Shown here piece after piece: positions 14,293-24,612 of a DNA stretch of 64,000 bases (position 1 is its first letter; each line of letters opens with the position of its first letter). Location of the stretch: assembly GCA_025504975.1 (NCBI GenBank), contig JANUWI010000006.1, positions 124,001 through 188,000 of the forward strand, written 5' to 3'. This DNA is from Plenodomus lindquistii. Lineage: Eukaryota; Ascomycota; Dothideomycetes; Pleosporales; Leptosphaeriaceae. Below the pieces are notes generated by a model. That model searched no databases. It saw only the letters and a list, made by a program, of their open reading frames with translations, and was not told the DNA's origin. Both the position numbers and the translations under genes were made by a program.

Positions 14293-14301
14293 ATCAGATA
14301 A
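14293..14301 (+). promoter_or_regulatory. SreA-type iron-repressor site ATCAGATAA
   Basis: Exact match to ATCWGATAA, the extended GATA sequence bound by SreA/Sre/Urbs1-type repressors of siderophore genes when iron is plentiful. It lies in the shared NRPS/ABC intergenic region, 624 bp before the ABC start. Binding is inferred from the motif and the setting. Confidence 0.6.
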
Positions 14302-14924
14302 CTTCCGACTCTATCCGATCTGATTTCTAACCGAACGGCTCCAACGTGTGCGTCCGACGCTGGTCCCGGACGCATTCTCCGTTATACTAGTCGGGCCTAC
14401 TGATTAGTTGACGAGCTCCTGTCAACCCATGGCAAAATACCGTGGTGATATCCAAGGGTAGCACGGGTGGGGCGTGAGGCGCAGGGGCACAAAAGCTTAG
14501 CCCGCTGAGCTTGTCGACAGTCTACACCACCACCACCACGACGGTCCACGCTCCAAGGCAATGTCCAAATTGCCTACTTTGCTCTCTCAACACAGTGAGT
14601 GCCTTGCCCTTAAGAAACAGTTGACATCTATAGTGTAGTTCGCTCACTGTTACAATGTGTCGAACCCCGGTTGCAATCTGTGCGAAGACCCACCCACACT
14701 ACTTTCGCCATTCACCACAATACATAAACGCACACGATCGACACGCTAACCTCCCCAGAGGGTAGGATTTTTTTTCCGGTTCAATGGTGAGCTGCCATGG
14801 CCTATTGCGTGTCACTACGAGTCATGGTTACGAACATCTTCTCCATGGCTTCTTTCGTCATCGCAGCAAGAGGCAGCTGTGATTCTATCCTTCCTGCGAA
14901 GCCTCGAATGCGCTCTTCACCACC

Positions 14925-17900
14925 ATGCGTGATTCTGCCTCACCCAGCGCGACGCATGCCGCCAGCCTAGACATCTCCGACGACGACAACCCCGAGAGCC
15001 AACGACTCCTCGATCCCGAGAGCGACACTAGTTCTGACATTGACATTGAGGAAGAGCATTTTCCCCGGCAAAGTACCCAGTGGGATAGACAAATTGAGCC
15101 CTTTCTGGTTACAGTCCAGCCTCAAGCTTTTCAGGAAGTGTCCACATTTCGCCAGCAATTCATCAGACAAATTCTGGGTCTTAATCCTTTCAAAACTTCT
15201 TATTTTGCACTGTACAAATGCTTGGACGATGCTGGATCCAAAACCATACTTGCACTTGGCATCATTCTGGCCATCGCCGCAGGTGTACCTCTTCGTACGT
15301 AATACATTTCCTGAAGAACGTAAATCTGGAGCGAGTCTTGTCTACTGCATATGTGTCTTGCAAAACAAAGATGGAGCTCGCGCTGGGATTCACGGTTCTA
15401 CCCGAACACTCGCTTAATCGATGCTGACTTACGCTCTTCAGCCCTCATTGGTGTTATCCTTGGCAAGATCATCAACTCATTTCCACCACCTGAGGATGAG
15501 TTGAAGCAATTATTATACCGTCTGATGACGGTAGCTGTGGGCTATTTTGCAGTCACATGGGGCTGGGCAGTTTGCTGGGCAGTGGTTGGCGAGCGGGTTA
15601 GTCGCAAGACACGTGAGAGGCTTCTGCATCGCGCCCTGGGCATGGACATGGCCTATTTCGGTCAGTACAACCCGCAAGCTTCATTTCTGGCATTCACTAA
15701 CCAGGTGTCTATTGATTAGACACTAAATCTCCCGATCTGACCGCAATCCTCACCGAAAAGACGCAGACAATTCAGCTGGGGACCTCCGAGAAAGTAGGAT
15801 TATTCCTCACATCGATAAGCTACTTTATTTCCGCGTTCGCGGTTGGTTTCGTTCTCAACCCCAGGCTCACTGCCGTCATGTCAGTTATATCACGGTCATA
15901 ATGTTGTGTACATGGGGCTGACAAGAATAGGTTTATTACTGTGATACCCGCTATGTCTTCCATTGTAATCCTCGGGACCAGAACGGTGTCTAGGCTTACA
16001 AAGCAAGCCACCGCCTATACTGAGAAGGCTGCCTCTGTCGCAGAAAGTGCCATTAGAGCTGTACAGATTGTACAGGCTTTTGGACTTTTCGAGCGACTTA
16101 GCGAGGAGCATGTCGGCTACTTGAGATCTGCGTTGCGAGTGGGTGTTCGTAAGAGTATTGCAGGAGCTGTCATGCTCGGTTCTGTCTACTTTGTAGCCTA
16201 TGCCACCAACGCGATGGCGTTCTGGTATGGCGACCGATTAAGACACGGAAGTGCAGAGGCTGGAACTATATACGCAGTCGTGTTCCTAATCCTGGACGCA
16301 TCGTTTGTCGTCGGCTCCTTTGGACCATTCATACAAACATTCGCCATGGCCGCAGCTGCAGGTGCTGCTGTATCAGAGGTCTTGGACCATGCCCCTGCTG
16401 GCATTAACGTTTACTCCACCAAGGGCCGACCTGTTACGAAGGCTCATTTCGAAAATGACCTTGTGTTCACGGATGTCTCCTTTGTCTACCCAGCTCGACC
16501 GACGGTCGACATACTGAATGGCATGAACCTTCGCATCGAGCCCGGCAAAGTGACCGGATTGGTTGGACCTTCAGGGTCCGGTAAGAGCACAGTGACGTCT
16601 CTACTTCTGAGGTTCTACGATCCCACATACGGCAGGGTCTCCATTGGAGACACGGATCTGAAGTCTTTCAACGTCCATAGTTTGCGTTCCCATATTGCAC
16701 TTGTAACACAGAACCCTGTACTGTTTAGTGGAACTATTCTCGAGAACATCATGCACGGTAAGTTGCATCAATCTATAAGTCTTCCTAGACACAAGCTGAT
16801 TTGCCATCAGGAATTCCAAATCATAAGCACTTGTCTAGAGAGGACGCTCTTGAAAGATGTAAAGCAGCAGCCAACGAAGCGTATTGTGACTTCATAGATC
16901 GGCTTCCCGACGGTATCCACACAAAAATTGGTTCAGGTCCTCAATCTCAACTGTCTGGAGGGCAGAAGCAGCGTATCACGTTGGCTCGCGCACTGGTGGG
17001 TAACCCTGCGCTAATCTTGCTCGACGAGTTCACAAGTGCGATGGATGGTAAGTGCAGTTCCATTAATAGGCAAGTCTCGTTCAAAATACTGACTGTGGCC
17101 TAAGGGACGAGTGAGGCCATCGTATTGGAGAACTTGAAGCGCTCTTCGGCCGCTACCGGCCGCACCACTATCATCATCGCCCATCGCCTCGCTACCGTTC
17201 GGGACGCCGATCGTATTATCGTCATGAAAGACGGCGTCGTAGAGCAAGATGGTCAACACGAGTCTTTGGTCAAAGCAGACGGCATTTATGCCGAGCTTAT
17301 CAGAGCTCAGCGATTTGATAAACCCCAGCGACCATCCGCTTCATCATCGGTTCGTCCCCGTGCTCAATCACTCATAAATGAGGACAACCAGGTCCGCGAG
17401 AAGACCGTGGACTTGAGCTCAGACGGTACAGAAACGTCTTCTGTCGAGCTACAATCCAGGAAGACTGCTGGCGAACTGATTGGCAGGTCCATAACGCTCA
17501 GTCGCGACGAAGCTCCGACCATCATCATTGGACTAGTCTCTTCCATCTTCAGCGGCGGCATCATCATCGGAGAAGCGCTGATCTTCGGTAACCTCGTCGA
17601 ACTCTTGAACGATACATCACATTCCGACGAGTTGACAGCAAGGATTGCCTCCTACTGCTTCAAGTTCTTCGTCCTGGCTATTATTGCTCTTGTCTCGCAT
17701 TCTGTAGGGAAGACGGCATTTGGCGTTGTCTCAGAGAATTTGACATTGCGAGTTCGCGACTTATCGTTCAGAACCATTCTCCAGCAGGACATTAGCTGGT
17801 TCGCGAAGCCTGGACATTCGCATCACGAACTGATGTCTAGTCTAAATGCAGACAGTGGTAGCATTAGCGGTCTGTCTGGCGTTATCTTGGGCACCGTGTT

Positions 17901-19281
17901 CTCAGTGTTGACTTCCGTCATCGGAGGCATTGTCTTGGCTCACATTGTAGCCTGGAAGATTGCAATTGTCTTGCTTGCCGCAGTACCAGTCATGGTCACT
18001 GCTGGGTTCGGCCGACTGCGAATCCTAGCGCTTGCAGAGGAGCACCACCAGACGGCATACAACGATGCTGCAGCGTTGGCATCAGAAGCGACTTCATCAA
18101 TGCAAATCGTCGCGGCGTTCAGCCTTGAAGCCCATGTGCTGGAACAGTACCGCGAAGCCATCCGCAAACCCTATGAAGAGCATCTCAGGTTCAGCGTACT
18201 CGGCAACGTCCTGCTGGCCTTTTCGCTTAGCGTAACCTACTTTATCTACTCATTGGCATACTGGTGGGGTTCGAAACAGGTCCGCAATGGGAACTACAGT
18301 CAGAAGGACTTCTTCATCGTTCTTCCAGCACTGCTATTCTCAGCACAAACTGCCGGCCAACTGTTCAGTCTCGCACCAGAAATTTCACGCGCGAAGACTG
18401 CTGCACAAAATGTTTTTTCTTTGCACGACGAGAAGCCCAGCATCATTACTGAGACTATAAGTCTATCCAACGGGAAGAAAGCCAACAGACAGACGTCCTT
18501 TACAAGCCGATCAAACTCAACGGGCACAAATACCGTTCAGGGTGAGCTTGAGTTCCGAGGAGTAAGCCTGTACTACGAAAGCAGACCGACGGTTCCTGCC
18601 TTGAATAACGTCTCGTTCATGATTCATCACGGCGAATATGTGGCCTTTGTCGGACGTTCTGGTGCAGGGAAAAGCTCCACCATTCACCTGATTGAAAGAT
18701 TCTTCGACCCTACCGCTGGCCAAGTCTTCCTCGACGGACAAGACATCCGCAAGGAATCAGTGCGAAGCCATCGGGCTCGCTTGGCACTTGTAGAACAAGA
18801 GCCAGATCTCTTCCCCGGATCAATAAAATTCAACATCGGACTAGGTGGTCGTCCAGGCGAGACTGTCACCGACGAGGAAATCGTACAGGTCGCCAAGGAG
18901 TGCGAGCTTCACGACTTCATCATGAGTCTTCCTGAAGGGTACAACACGCAAGTCGGGGCACATGGGTCGAAACTCTCAGGCGGCCAGCGTCAGCGCCTTG
19001 CCATTGCTAGAGCTCTTATACGCGATCCCGAAATTTTGCTCCTCGATGAGGCATCCTCCCAACTAGATGCGAACACTGAACAGGCATTGCGTCGTACCAT
19101 TGCCGCTGCGTCCAAGGGTCGAACGACGATAGTCATTGCCCATCGCTTGGCAAGTGTTCAACACGCAGACAGTATATTTGTGTTTGACACTGGACGCATA
19201 GTGGAGCAGGGCCGCCATGAAGACCTTGTCGACTTAGGTGGCATCTATGCTGCCATGGTCACTGCACAAGAGCTTGAGTGA
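14925..19281 (+). CDS. Full-size ABC transporter (ABCB/MDR type) beside the siderophore synthetase
   Basis: Six exons: 14925-15294, 15442-15660, 15720-15879, 15931-16757, 16811-17047 and 17105-19281. They join in frame to 1,329 residues; introns are GT..AG with CTGAC or CTAAC branch sites. Layout is TMD1-NBD1-TMD2-NBD2 after an acidic Ser/Asp-rich cytosolic N-terminus of about 75 residues. NBD1 has Walker A GPSGSGKST near residue 462, signature LSGGQ near 572, a Walker B ending LLDEFTSAMD and an AHRLA H-loop. NBD2 has Walker A GRSGAGKSS near 1120, signature LSGGQ near 1227, Walker B LLLDEASSQLD and an AHRLA H-loop. Both sites look able to hydrolyse ATP. Proteins of this family export hydrophobic compounds or peptides across the plasma or vacuolar membrane. 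Divergence from the NRPS, GATA sites in the shared promoter and sidA downstream suggest a role in siderophore export or trafficking. The substrate is not proven by sequence. ATG context is good (CACCATG). Confidence 0.9.
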
Positions 19282-19851
19282 TGAGATGCTTGGTCTTGTT
19301 GGTTATCCACCATTTTCCATTCCTGTACGCTCGTATTATGAATCATGAACAACCCCATAGACTAGTAACACTACAGTGCAATCTTTGCACAATTTGCTTG
19401 TAATTTAGCCTCGGAAAATATAATTGGCACTTGTGGATTTTCTTCTGCCCGGCATCAAGCAAAGCGCGGTTCATGTGAATATTCGGTACTGCGGCATGAG
19501 CGGCAGCATTAGTCAAGGTTACAACTGTAAACATAATCACGATCGAGGCTAGAGTATGTAGGAGGAGTGCTAACGAAATTCGGAAATGGCCCGAGTGGGA
19601 GGTCTTCTGGAAGTTTTACCTTGTGTTATTGGTTCAAATTTTGATTAAAACGGCCCATTTTCAACTCCAATGGCCGTCCCTAGATGGCGTAAGGCTGCAG
19701 GACATGCATACAGTGGAGTGAAATAATATAAATCCCAGTATGCGAATGGCACATGGTGCATGAGGCCGAGCAAGCAATAGGCATTACGTCTTCAGCGCAC
19801 GTACGAATGTATACTCTAATTCGTAGATGTGCCCCATCATCCCACCAGGTA

Positions 19852-20156
19852 CTGTGGTATGCAACAAAAGTACTCCATGTAGGGACGCTTATGTCATCTC
19901 TAACAATCGTATCAAGCTATACCAAGTATAGAGGTTATCGTATTTTTCAAGTACTTTCTTCTTTTCTCTCTCTTTCTCTCCCTTTTTTTCGTGCGATAGA
20001 TATAAATTAAACCTAACCTCTCCCACTAGAGGCACATTATTAAGCTGTAACAAGCTTGTATTTTAAACTGCTATATAGCTTTAGAGATATTACTTTCCAG
20101 CTGTCTAAACCTCTATACACAGGACCCACATGGAGTACTTTTGCTGGATACCACAG
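19852..20156. mobile_element. Non-autonomous Tc1/mariner-like MITE, 305 bp
   Basis: Terminal inverted repeats of about 33 bp begin CTGTGGTAT at the left end (19852-19884) and are mirrored at the right end (20124-20156). I count about three differences in the first 32 bases. The element is flanked on both sides by TA (19850-19851 and 20157-20158), the target duplication of Tc1/mariner/pogo elements. The interior has no open frame, so it would need a transposase in trans. A short internal inverted repeat (around 19926 and 20107) lies at unequal distances from the ends, which suggests an internal deletion. Confidence 0.7.
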
Positions 20157-20481
20157 TATGCAGCGATTCAGGATACGAAAGCAGGCATCGGAGGTACTCC
20201 TAGTCAGTGTCAGCGTCCAGCAAAAGTGACATGCAGCTGCTGAGTTCGTCATAGCGCCTCCTTCGTCATGACCGGCAGGATATCAACTAAGAGGGGTGGT
20301 GTGTGGGGGGAGTGATCAGCGGTTGCGGCGTTCTAGCCGAGCACAGTAGCAGCACCGAGCCCCATATACACCTAGTGTGTACATGATGCGCAACGGGAAG
20401 GAAGGAGTGGTGTTGAACTGTATGTAGTAGTACCTAGAGTAACGCTACACGAATAGGGCCGACATGGCCTGTAGGCGAAAA

Positions 20482-20490
20482 TTATCAGAT
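20482..20490 (-). promoter_or_regulatory. SreA-type iron-repressor site ATCTGATAA
   Basis: Exact ATCWGATAA on the minus strand, first of a tandem pair with starts 14 bp apart. It lies about 1.47 kb upstream of sidA. Motif match only. Confidence 0.5.
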
Positions 20491-20495
20491 TCTTT

Positions 20496-20504
20496 TTATC
20501 AGAT
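20496..20504 (-). promoter_or_regulatory. SreA-type iron-repressor site ATCTGATAA (second of pair)
   Basis: Second exact ATCWGATAA in the same orientation, 14 bp after the first. That spacing puts the two sites on nearly the same side to about a third of a turn apart, compatible with paired binding by a two-zinc-finger GATA factor (inference). Confidence 0.5.
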
Positions 20505-20636
20505 TTTTCTATCTTAGCGGGTAGCCTGACAATGCCCCGAGCCCTGCATCGCTGCGCACACGTGTGGTGTGGAACATGTAGCTACCCCAAGGTCGGGTAT
20601 ACATGAAAAGGACCGAGATGGTTATCCGGACGACGA

Positions 20637-20645
20637 TTATCAGAT
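20637..20645 (-). promoter_or_regulatory. SreA-type iron-repressor site ATCTGATAA (duplicate block)
   Basis: Third exact minus-strand site. It lies in a block that resembles the one around 20482, with the same bases (TTATCAGATTCTTTT) on the plus strand. Confidence 0.5.
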
Positions 20646-20808
20646 TCTTTTGATTCTAAACCCGACATCGCTCCGAGCTTTTGCCCCAGGCTGCCAAGGT
20701 GCGACCACCACGGTGTCCCACGCCTTTGCTTTTTCTTTTGGCAAGAGCACTGGGGTGGATTGAGGCAAGCGCAGCGGGTCCGGCTAGAAAATTTGTCTGC
20801 GTCATGAC

Positions 20809-21262
20809 TAGGGTTGTTGTATTTCACGATTTTCGGGAAACTCTAAGAAATACATACTTTACGTATATATACAGTATTTCTCCTGTATGTCTTCGCTCTC
20901 TGCTAGCTGATCACAAGCGAAAACAACCCCTACTAGTGCTGTTTAGTCATAAAGATATCTAGTAATGTTCTAACAAAATTTTAAATCCTAGGAATATTAT
21001 TATTTACACTAAAAAATCGACTGTTTGGGCAAGCGTATCGTTAAATTGCGAATATCGTTTTCGCGGATAATCTTTATAAGGGGGTTTCCACTGTATTTAG
21101 CTTTACATATTCCTGATTGGCTGAGCTTTCCTACATAATTTACATCTGTGCGGTCAGCAAAATATCGGCCCGGTATATCTTGTGTATCTCGCTTAGATTC
21201 AAAGAAATACAGCCAAGAAAAACAGAGATCTGTATTATACAGATCCCCACTTAACAGCCCTA
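20809..21262. mobile_element. hAT-like non-autonomous element (MITE), 454 bp
   Basis: Begins TAGGGTTGTT and ends AACAGCCCTA, a 10-bp terminal inverted repeat with one mismatch and the TAGGG..CCCTA ends typical of hAT elements. Both sides carry the same 8-bp sequence GTCATGAC (20801-20808 and 21263-21270), the length of an hAT target duplication. This 8-mer is itself a palindrome, so an 18-bp inverted repeat is an alternative reading. The interior is AT-rich and codes for nothing I can recognise. Confidence 0.65.
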
Positions 21263-21312
21263 GTCATGACACTGTCTGCAGCGCGGCCTGAGCCGCTGTG
21301 AAAATTTAATCA

Positions 21313-21321
21313 ATCAGATAA
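21313..21321 (+). promoter_or_regulatory. SreA-type iron-repressor site ATCAGATAA upstream of sidA
   Basis: Exact ATCWGATAA match on the plus strand, 634 bp before the sidA ATG and the closest of the four sites to the gene. It lies just beyond the hAT-like element. Confidence 0.6.
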
Positions 21322-21818
21322 GATGCTGATCCATGGCGATCGTCATACTCATGCAGCATCGCCTGCAAACCAGACACAGGCTCCATCCCATTCCCGGGTC
21401 CTGCCGTATGGGTCTAGTTCCGAGCGGACATCGAACGATCCTCTGACGAGCGTGGCAGACCCTTTTCATCAACAGGGGTTAGTCTTACGCAACAACGGAG
21501 ATCGAGCCCACGTAGCCCAATGGCAGAAATAGCGAGGACAGACGACATTCCCCATAACTTGGAAAAGGACTGAAACTACTACCTATCACTCGTCACATAC
21601 GCTTCTCTGGTTCCTCATCTCTTTGACCCTTGGTAACGGTACGTTTTGTTATGTAGATGGTTCATGGCCCTTGCATCCAGCGTCACATGCAGACGTCATT
21701 ATCAAATGTCAACAGTCACTGACGCTGCACGAGTACACAGACGGCCTATATATCAGCGCCGCTCAACGCTCAATCACAAGGGACGCAAAGTGGTGGGCTC
21801 TGTATAATCAGCAGAGTG

Positions 21819-21825
21819 TGATTGG
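21819..21825 (-). promoter_or_regulatory. CCAATCA box upstream of sidA
   Basis: CCAATCA on the minus strand, 130 bp upstream of the sidA ATG. It matches the CCAAT-binding-complex site used with HapX under iron starvation. A similar box lies about 210 bp before the synthetase. Confidence 0.4.
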
Positions 21826-21954
21826 ACGATTTCCCGTCTTGTCAGTATGTGGGACTAGTCAAGACGACCATCTCATGTAGATGAAAATCATACTAATAGC
21901 AGCATAGAGCAATCGAGTGTTTCTTGCAAAATCTACACCTTTCCAGTATTCAGA

Positions 21955-23659
21955 ATGAGTCCTCACGCGGAAATATCATCAACTTCTTCGGACGGTCCTG
22001 CTCCAGCAGTCCATGAAGCGTTTGATGGCTTCCTCACAGAAAATATCAACGAGGATCACTTGCCTTCTGTGGGAAACCGTTCTCATCTGCGTTATACCCC
22101 AGCAGAAGAACTCCACGACCTGATCTGTGTTGGGTTTGGCCCAGCTTCCCTGGCAATCGGCGTGGCTCTTCACGATGCTCTGGACGGAACTGACCCATCC
22201 CTAATGGATATTCCTGGCCTCCAGACCAGGGCACCAAAAGTCACTTTCCTTGAAAAGCAGTCACAATTCGCATGGCACGCAGGTATGCTTCTTCCAGGTG
22301 CAAAGATGCAGATCACATTCATGAAAGATATGGCGACGATGCGGAATCCCCGCAGTGAGTTCACATTCTTGAACTACCTGCACCAGAAAGACCGTTTGGT
22401 CGAGTTTGCCAACTTGAACACTTTCCTTCCTGCACGTGTCGAGTACGAAGACTACATGAGGTGGTGTGCAAGCTGGTTCGAAGATGTCGTGGCTTACGAT
22501 CAGGAGGTGGTCAAGGTGACACCCGAGAAGTCTGCCAACGGCGAAATCAATACTTTCACCGTCGTCTCACGCAACAACCGCACTGGCCGAACAGAAACAA
22601 GGCGAACCAAGCACGTGGTCATCGCATCGGGCGGAAGGCCCAACATCCCCAAGCCGTTCCCATCGAATCACCCCAAGGTCGTTCACTCGTCCAAGTTCTC
22701 GTACATCTCCAAGGAGATCCTGCCCGATTACAAAGCTCCTTACAAGGTCGCAGTAGTGGGCAATGGCCAGAGCGCAGCCGAGATCTTCGACTTCCTACAC
22801 GCCAACTACCCCAACTCACAAACACGCATGCTCATCAAGGGTGGCGCTCTAAGACCAAGTGATGACTCGCCTTTGTAAGTCCAACCGACCCCCCCCCCCC
22901 CATATATGCATTCATCCTCCCTAACATAACCCCAGCGTAAACGAAATCTTCAACCCCTCGCGGGTAGACCCAACATTCAACCGCGACCCCGTCCTCCGCA
23001 GCACCACTCTCCTCGAAGACAAGGGCACAAACTACGGCGTCGTCCGTCTCGGCCTCCTCGAACACATTTACGAAACCCTCTACATGCAACGAATCCGGTA
23101 CGGCTCGTCCCCCAAAGCCGAAGCAACACAATGGCCCCACCGCATCATGCCGTACCGCCGCGTCACCGACGTCGCCGACTCCCCCGTCATCAAGAACGGT
23201 ATCCGTCTGACGGTCCAAGACAGGAGTCCGCTGTACCTCAGCGAGGTACCGGGCGGTAAAGAACTCACCGACGTCTTGGACGTGGATGCAGTGTTTGTTG
23301 CTACGGGTTACTTTAGGGATTTGCATGAGACGCTGCTCAAAGATTCGAGACATCTCATGCCTGGAGGCGATTTGGCAGATGCAAAGTGGACTGTGCAGAG
23401 GGATTATAAGATTCGCTTTGAGGAGAAGAGGGTTGCAGATGATGCGGGGGTTTGGCTGCAGGGGTGCTGTGAGACGACGCATGGTGTAAGTTTTCCTTGT
23501 CTGTTATAAAACGTGTTGCTAATGTGGTTGATATAGTTGAGCGATACGTTGCTTTCGATTCTTGCGAGTCGTGGGGGTGAGATGGTTAGGTCCATTTTTG
23601 AGCATCCTACCAAGTGGGACAATGCTGATGTGCTGGGAGGATTCGAAGAGAGGAATTAG
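21955..23659 (+). CDS. sidA: L-ornithine N5-monooxygenase
   Basis: Three exons: 21955-22874, 22936-23485 and 23537-23659, giving 530 residues with all junctions in frame. The first junction rebuilds the family motif DDSPFVNEIFNP, and the last exon gives LSDTLLS and the usual short C-terminus. The enzyme hydroxylates the side-chain nitrogen of ornithine using FAD, NADPH and O2, the committed step of hydroxamate siderophore synthesis. Visible motifs are an FAD-binding GFGPASL near residue 60, NADPH-binding VVGNGQSAAE near 268 and the ATGY motif near 430. Length fits the SidA/Sid1 family (about 500 residues). It lies beside an NRPS and ABC exporter, with ATCWGATAA sites upstream, so repression by iron is likely. 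Intron 1 contains a run of 13 C. The start has A at -3. Confidence 0.96.
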
Positions 23660-24217
23660 ATTTTGTTTGGTTGGTGATGCGAGGGTGCATAGACGGTGGC
23701 TGCAGCGATAGAACGTGGTTTGCCAGCGTAGCGACATGATTTCGTTATACATATTTCTTGAATGCAATCTTAAAGACAGCAGTCTACACGGATGGTGTTG
23801 TGAGGGGCATCAGGCGCGCCGTGACATGCGGCGCCCACGGCAACCCAAGCCCAATCATCCACCCAAATCGTCGTCGCATTCCCAATAGGACAAGATTGTT
23901 TCATCGCGTTGCTGCATCAGGTTTTGGATGGGAACACATGGCGGCCACGTAAGCGACGTGCAATTTTGGGATGAGAGGAGGGCGTAGCAGGCAGTGTGCA
24001 AGCGACCCGACTAGCTGTTTGCAATTGGCTGCAGCCATTCGGCGCATGTGTGTAACGTCGTCGACGGGCAGCAATCAAAGCAAGGACAGGGCACAGTGTC
24101 GTAGTAGAGCAGAGGCAGCGCGCATGACGAGAAGAAGCACATGGGCAGCGGGCGGTGGTGCATGGAGAGAGTGCTGGGCTGGGCTGTTATGATGGAACCC
24201 AGCCCAGCCAGCCATGG

Positions 24218-24245
24218 ATCAATCAATCAATCAATCAATCAATCA
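24218..24245. repeat. (ATCA)7 microsatellite
   Basis: Seven perfect copies of a 4-bp unit, about 620 bp upstream of YAK1. Confidence 0.95.
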
Positions 24246-24388
24246 CACTTGGGGCCTAGGCCTGATTGGGCGAACCAAAGCAGGCAGGAGCAGGCAGGAG
24301 CAGCCCAATGTTCACGACGGCGCCTTGAAATGCTCTCTCCAGCGCTGCTCTCCCCTACTATTCTTTGCCTCGTCCTGCTCCTGTGACA

Positions 24389-24391
<3 letters not shown>

Positions 24392-24427
<36 letters not shown>
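24392..24427. repeat. 9-bp tandem repeat CCGCCCTCG x4
   Basis: Four perfect copies plus a partial fifth in the upstream region of YAK1. The strand is C-rich and free of A. Confidence 0.95.
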
Positions 24428-24430
<3 letters not shown>

Positions 24431-24580
24431 TCTCTCTGCGCCCCCCAATCGCCGCGCTGCTCTGCCCGCTGCGCATCTCCTGCTGCGGCCGCCGTGTGAA
24501 GCAGCCGCCGACGACACAGGCCTTGTGGGCTCGCAGTGCTGAGTGCGCACGTCAACAAGACCCCCGCCTGCACAGCAGAC

Positions 24581-24612
24581 GTGCACCCGTGCACCCGTGC
24601 ACCCGTGCACCC
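24581..24612. repeat. 8-bp tandem repeat GTGCACCC x4
   Basis: Four perfect copies. Each includes the palindrome GTGCAC, so several hairpin registers are possible. Confidence 0.95.

Larger units (their letters stand above)
12833..14924. promoter_or_regulatory. Divergent promoter region between NRPS and ABC transporter
   Basis: About 2.1 kb between two divergently transcribed starts. I see no convincing coding sequence in it. It holds a CCAATCA box at 13041 and GATA-type motifs at 14274 and 14293. The part from about 14000 to 14270 is AT-rich. A pyrimidine-rich stretch precedes the ABC gene start. Confidence 0.6.
19282..21954. other. Intergenic region upstream of sidA with transposon relics and iron-response motifs
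   Basis: About 2.7 kb with no supported gene. It carries a TA-flanked MITE (19852-20156), an hAT-like MITE (20809-21262), four ATCWGATAA sites (20482, 20496, 20637, 21313), a partly duplicated promoter block (20457-20503 and 20609-20656) and a CCAATCA box at 21819. Large parts are AT-rich. The stretch from 19950 to 20000 is pyrimidine-rich. Confidence 0.7.

Noticed and set aside
24581..24612. Regular 8-bp repeat considered as an array of functional sites or CRISPR-like array
   Set aside because: Units are directly adjacent without spacers, and the window is eukaryotic; it is a simple tandem repeat.
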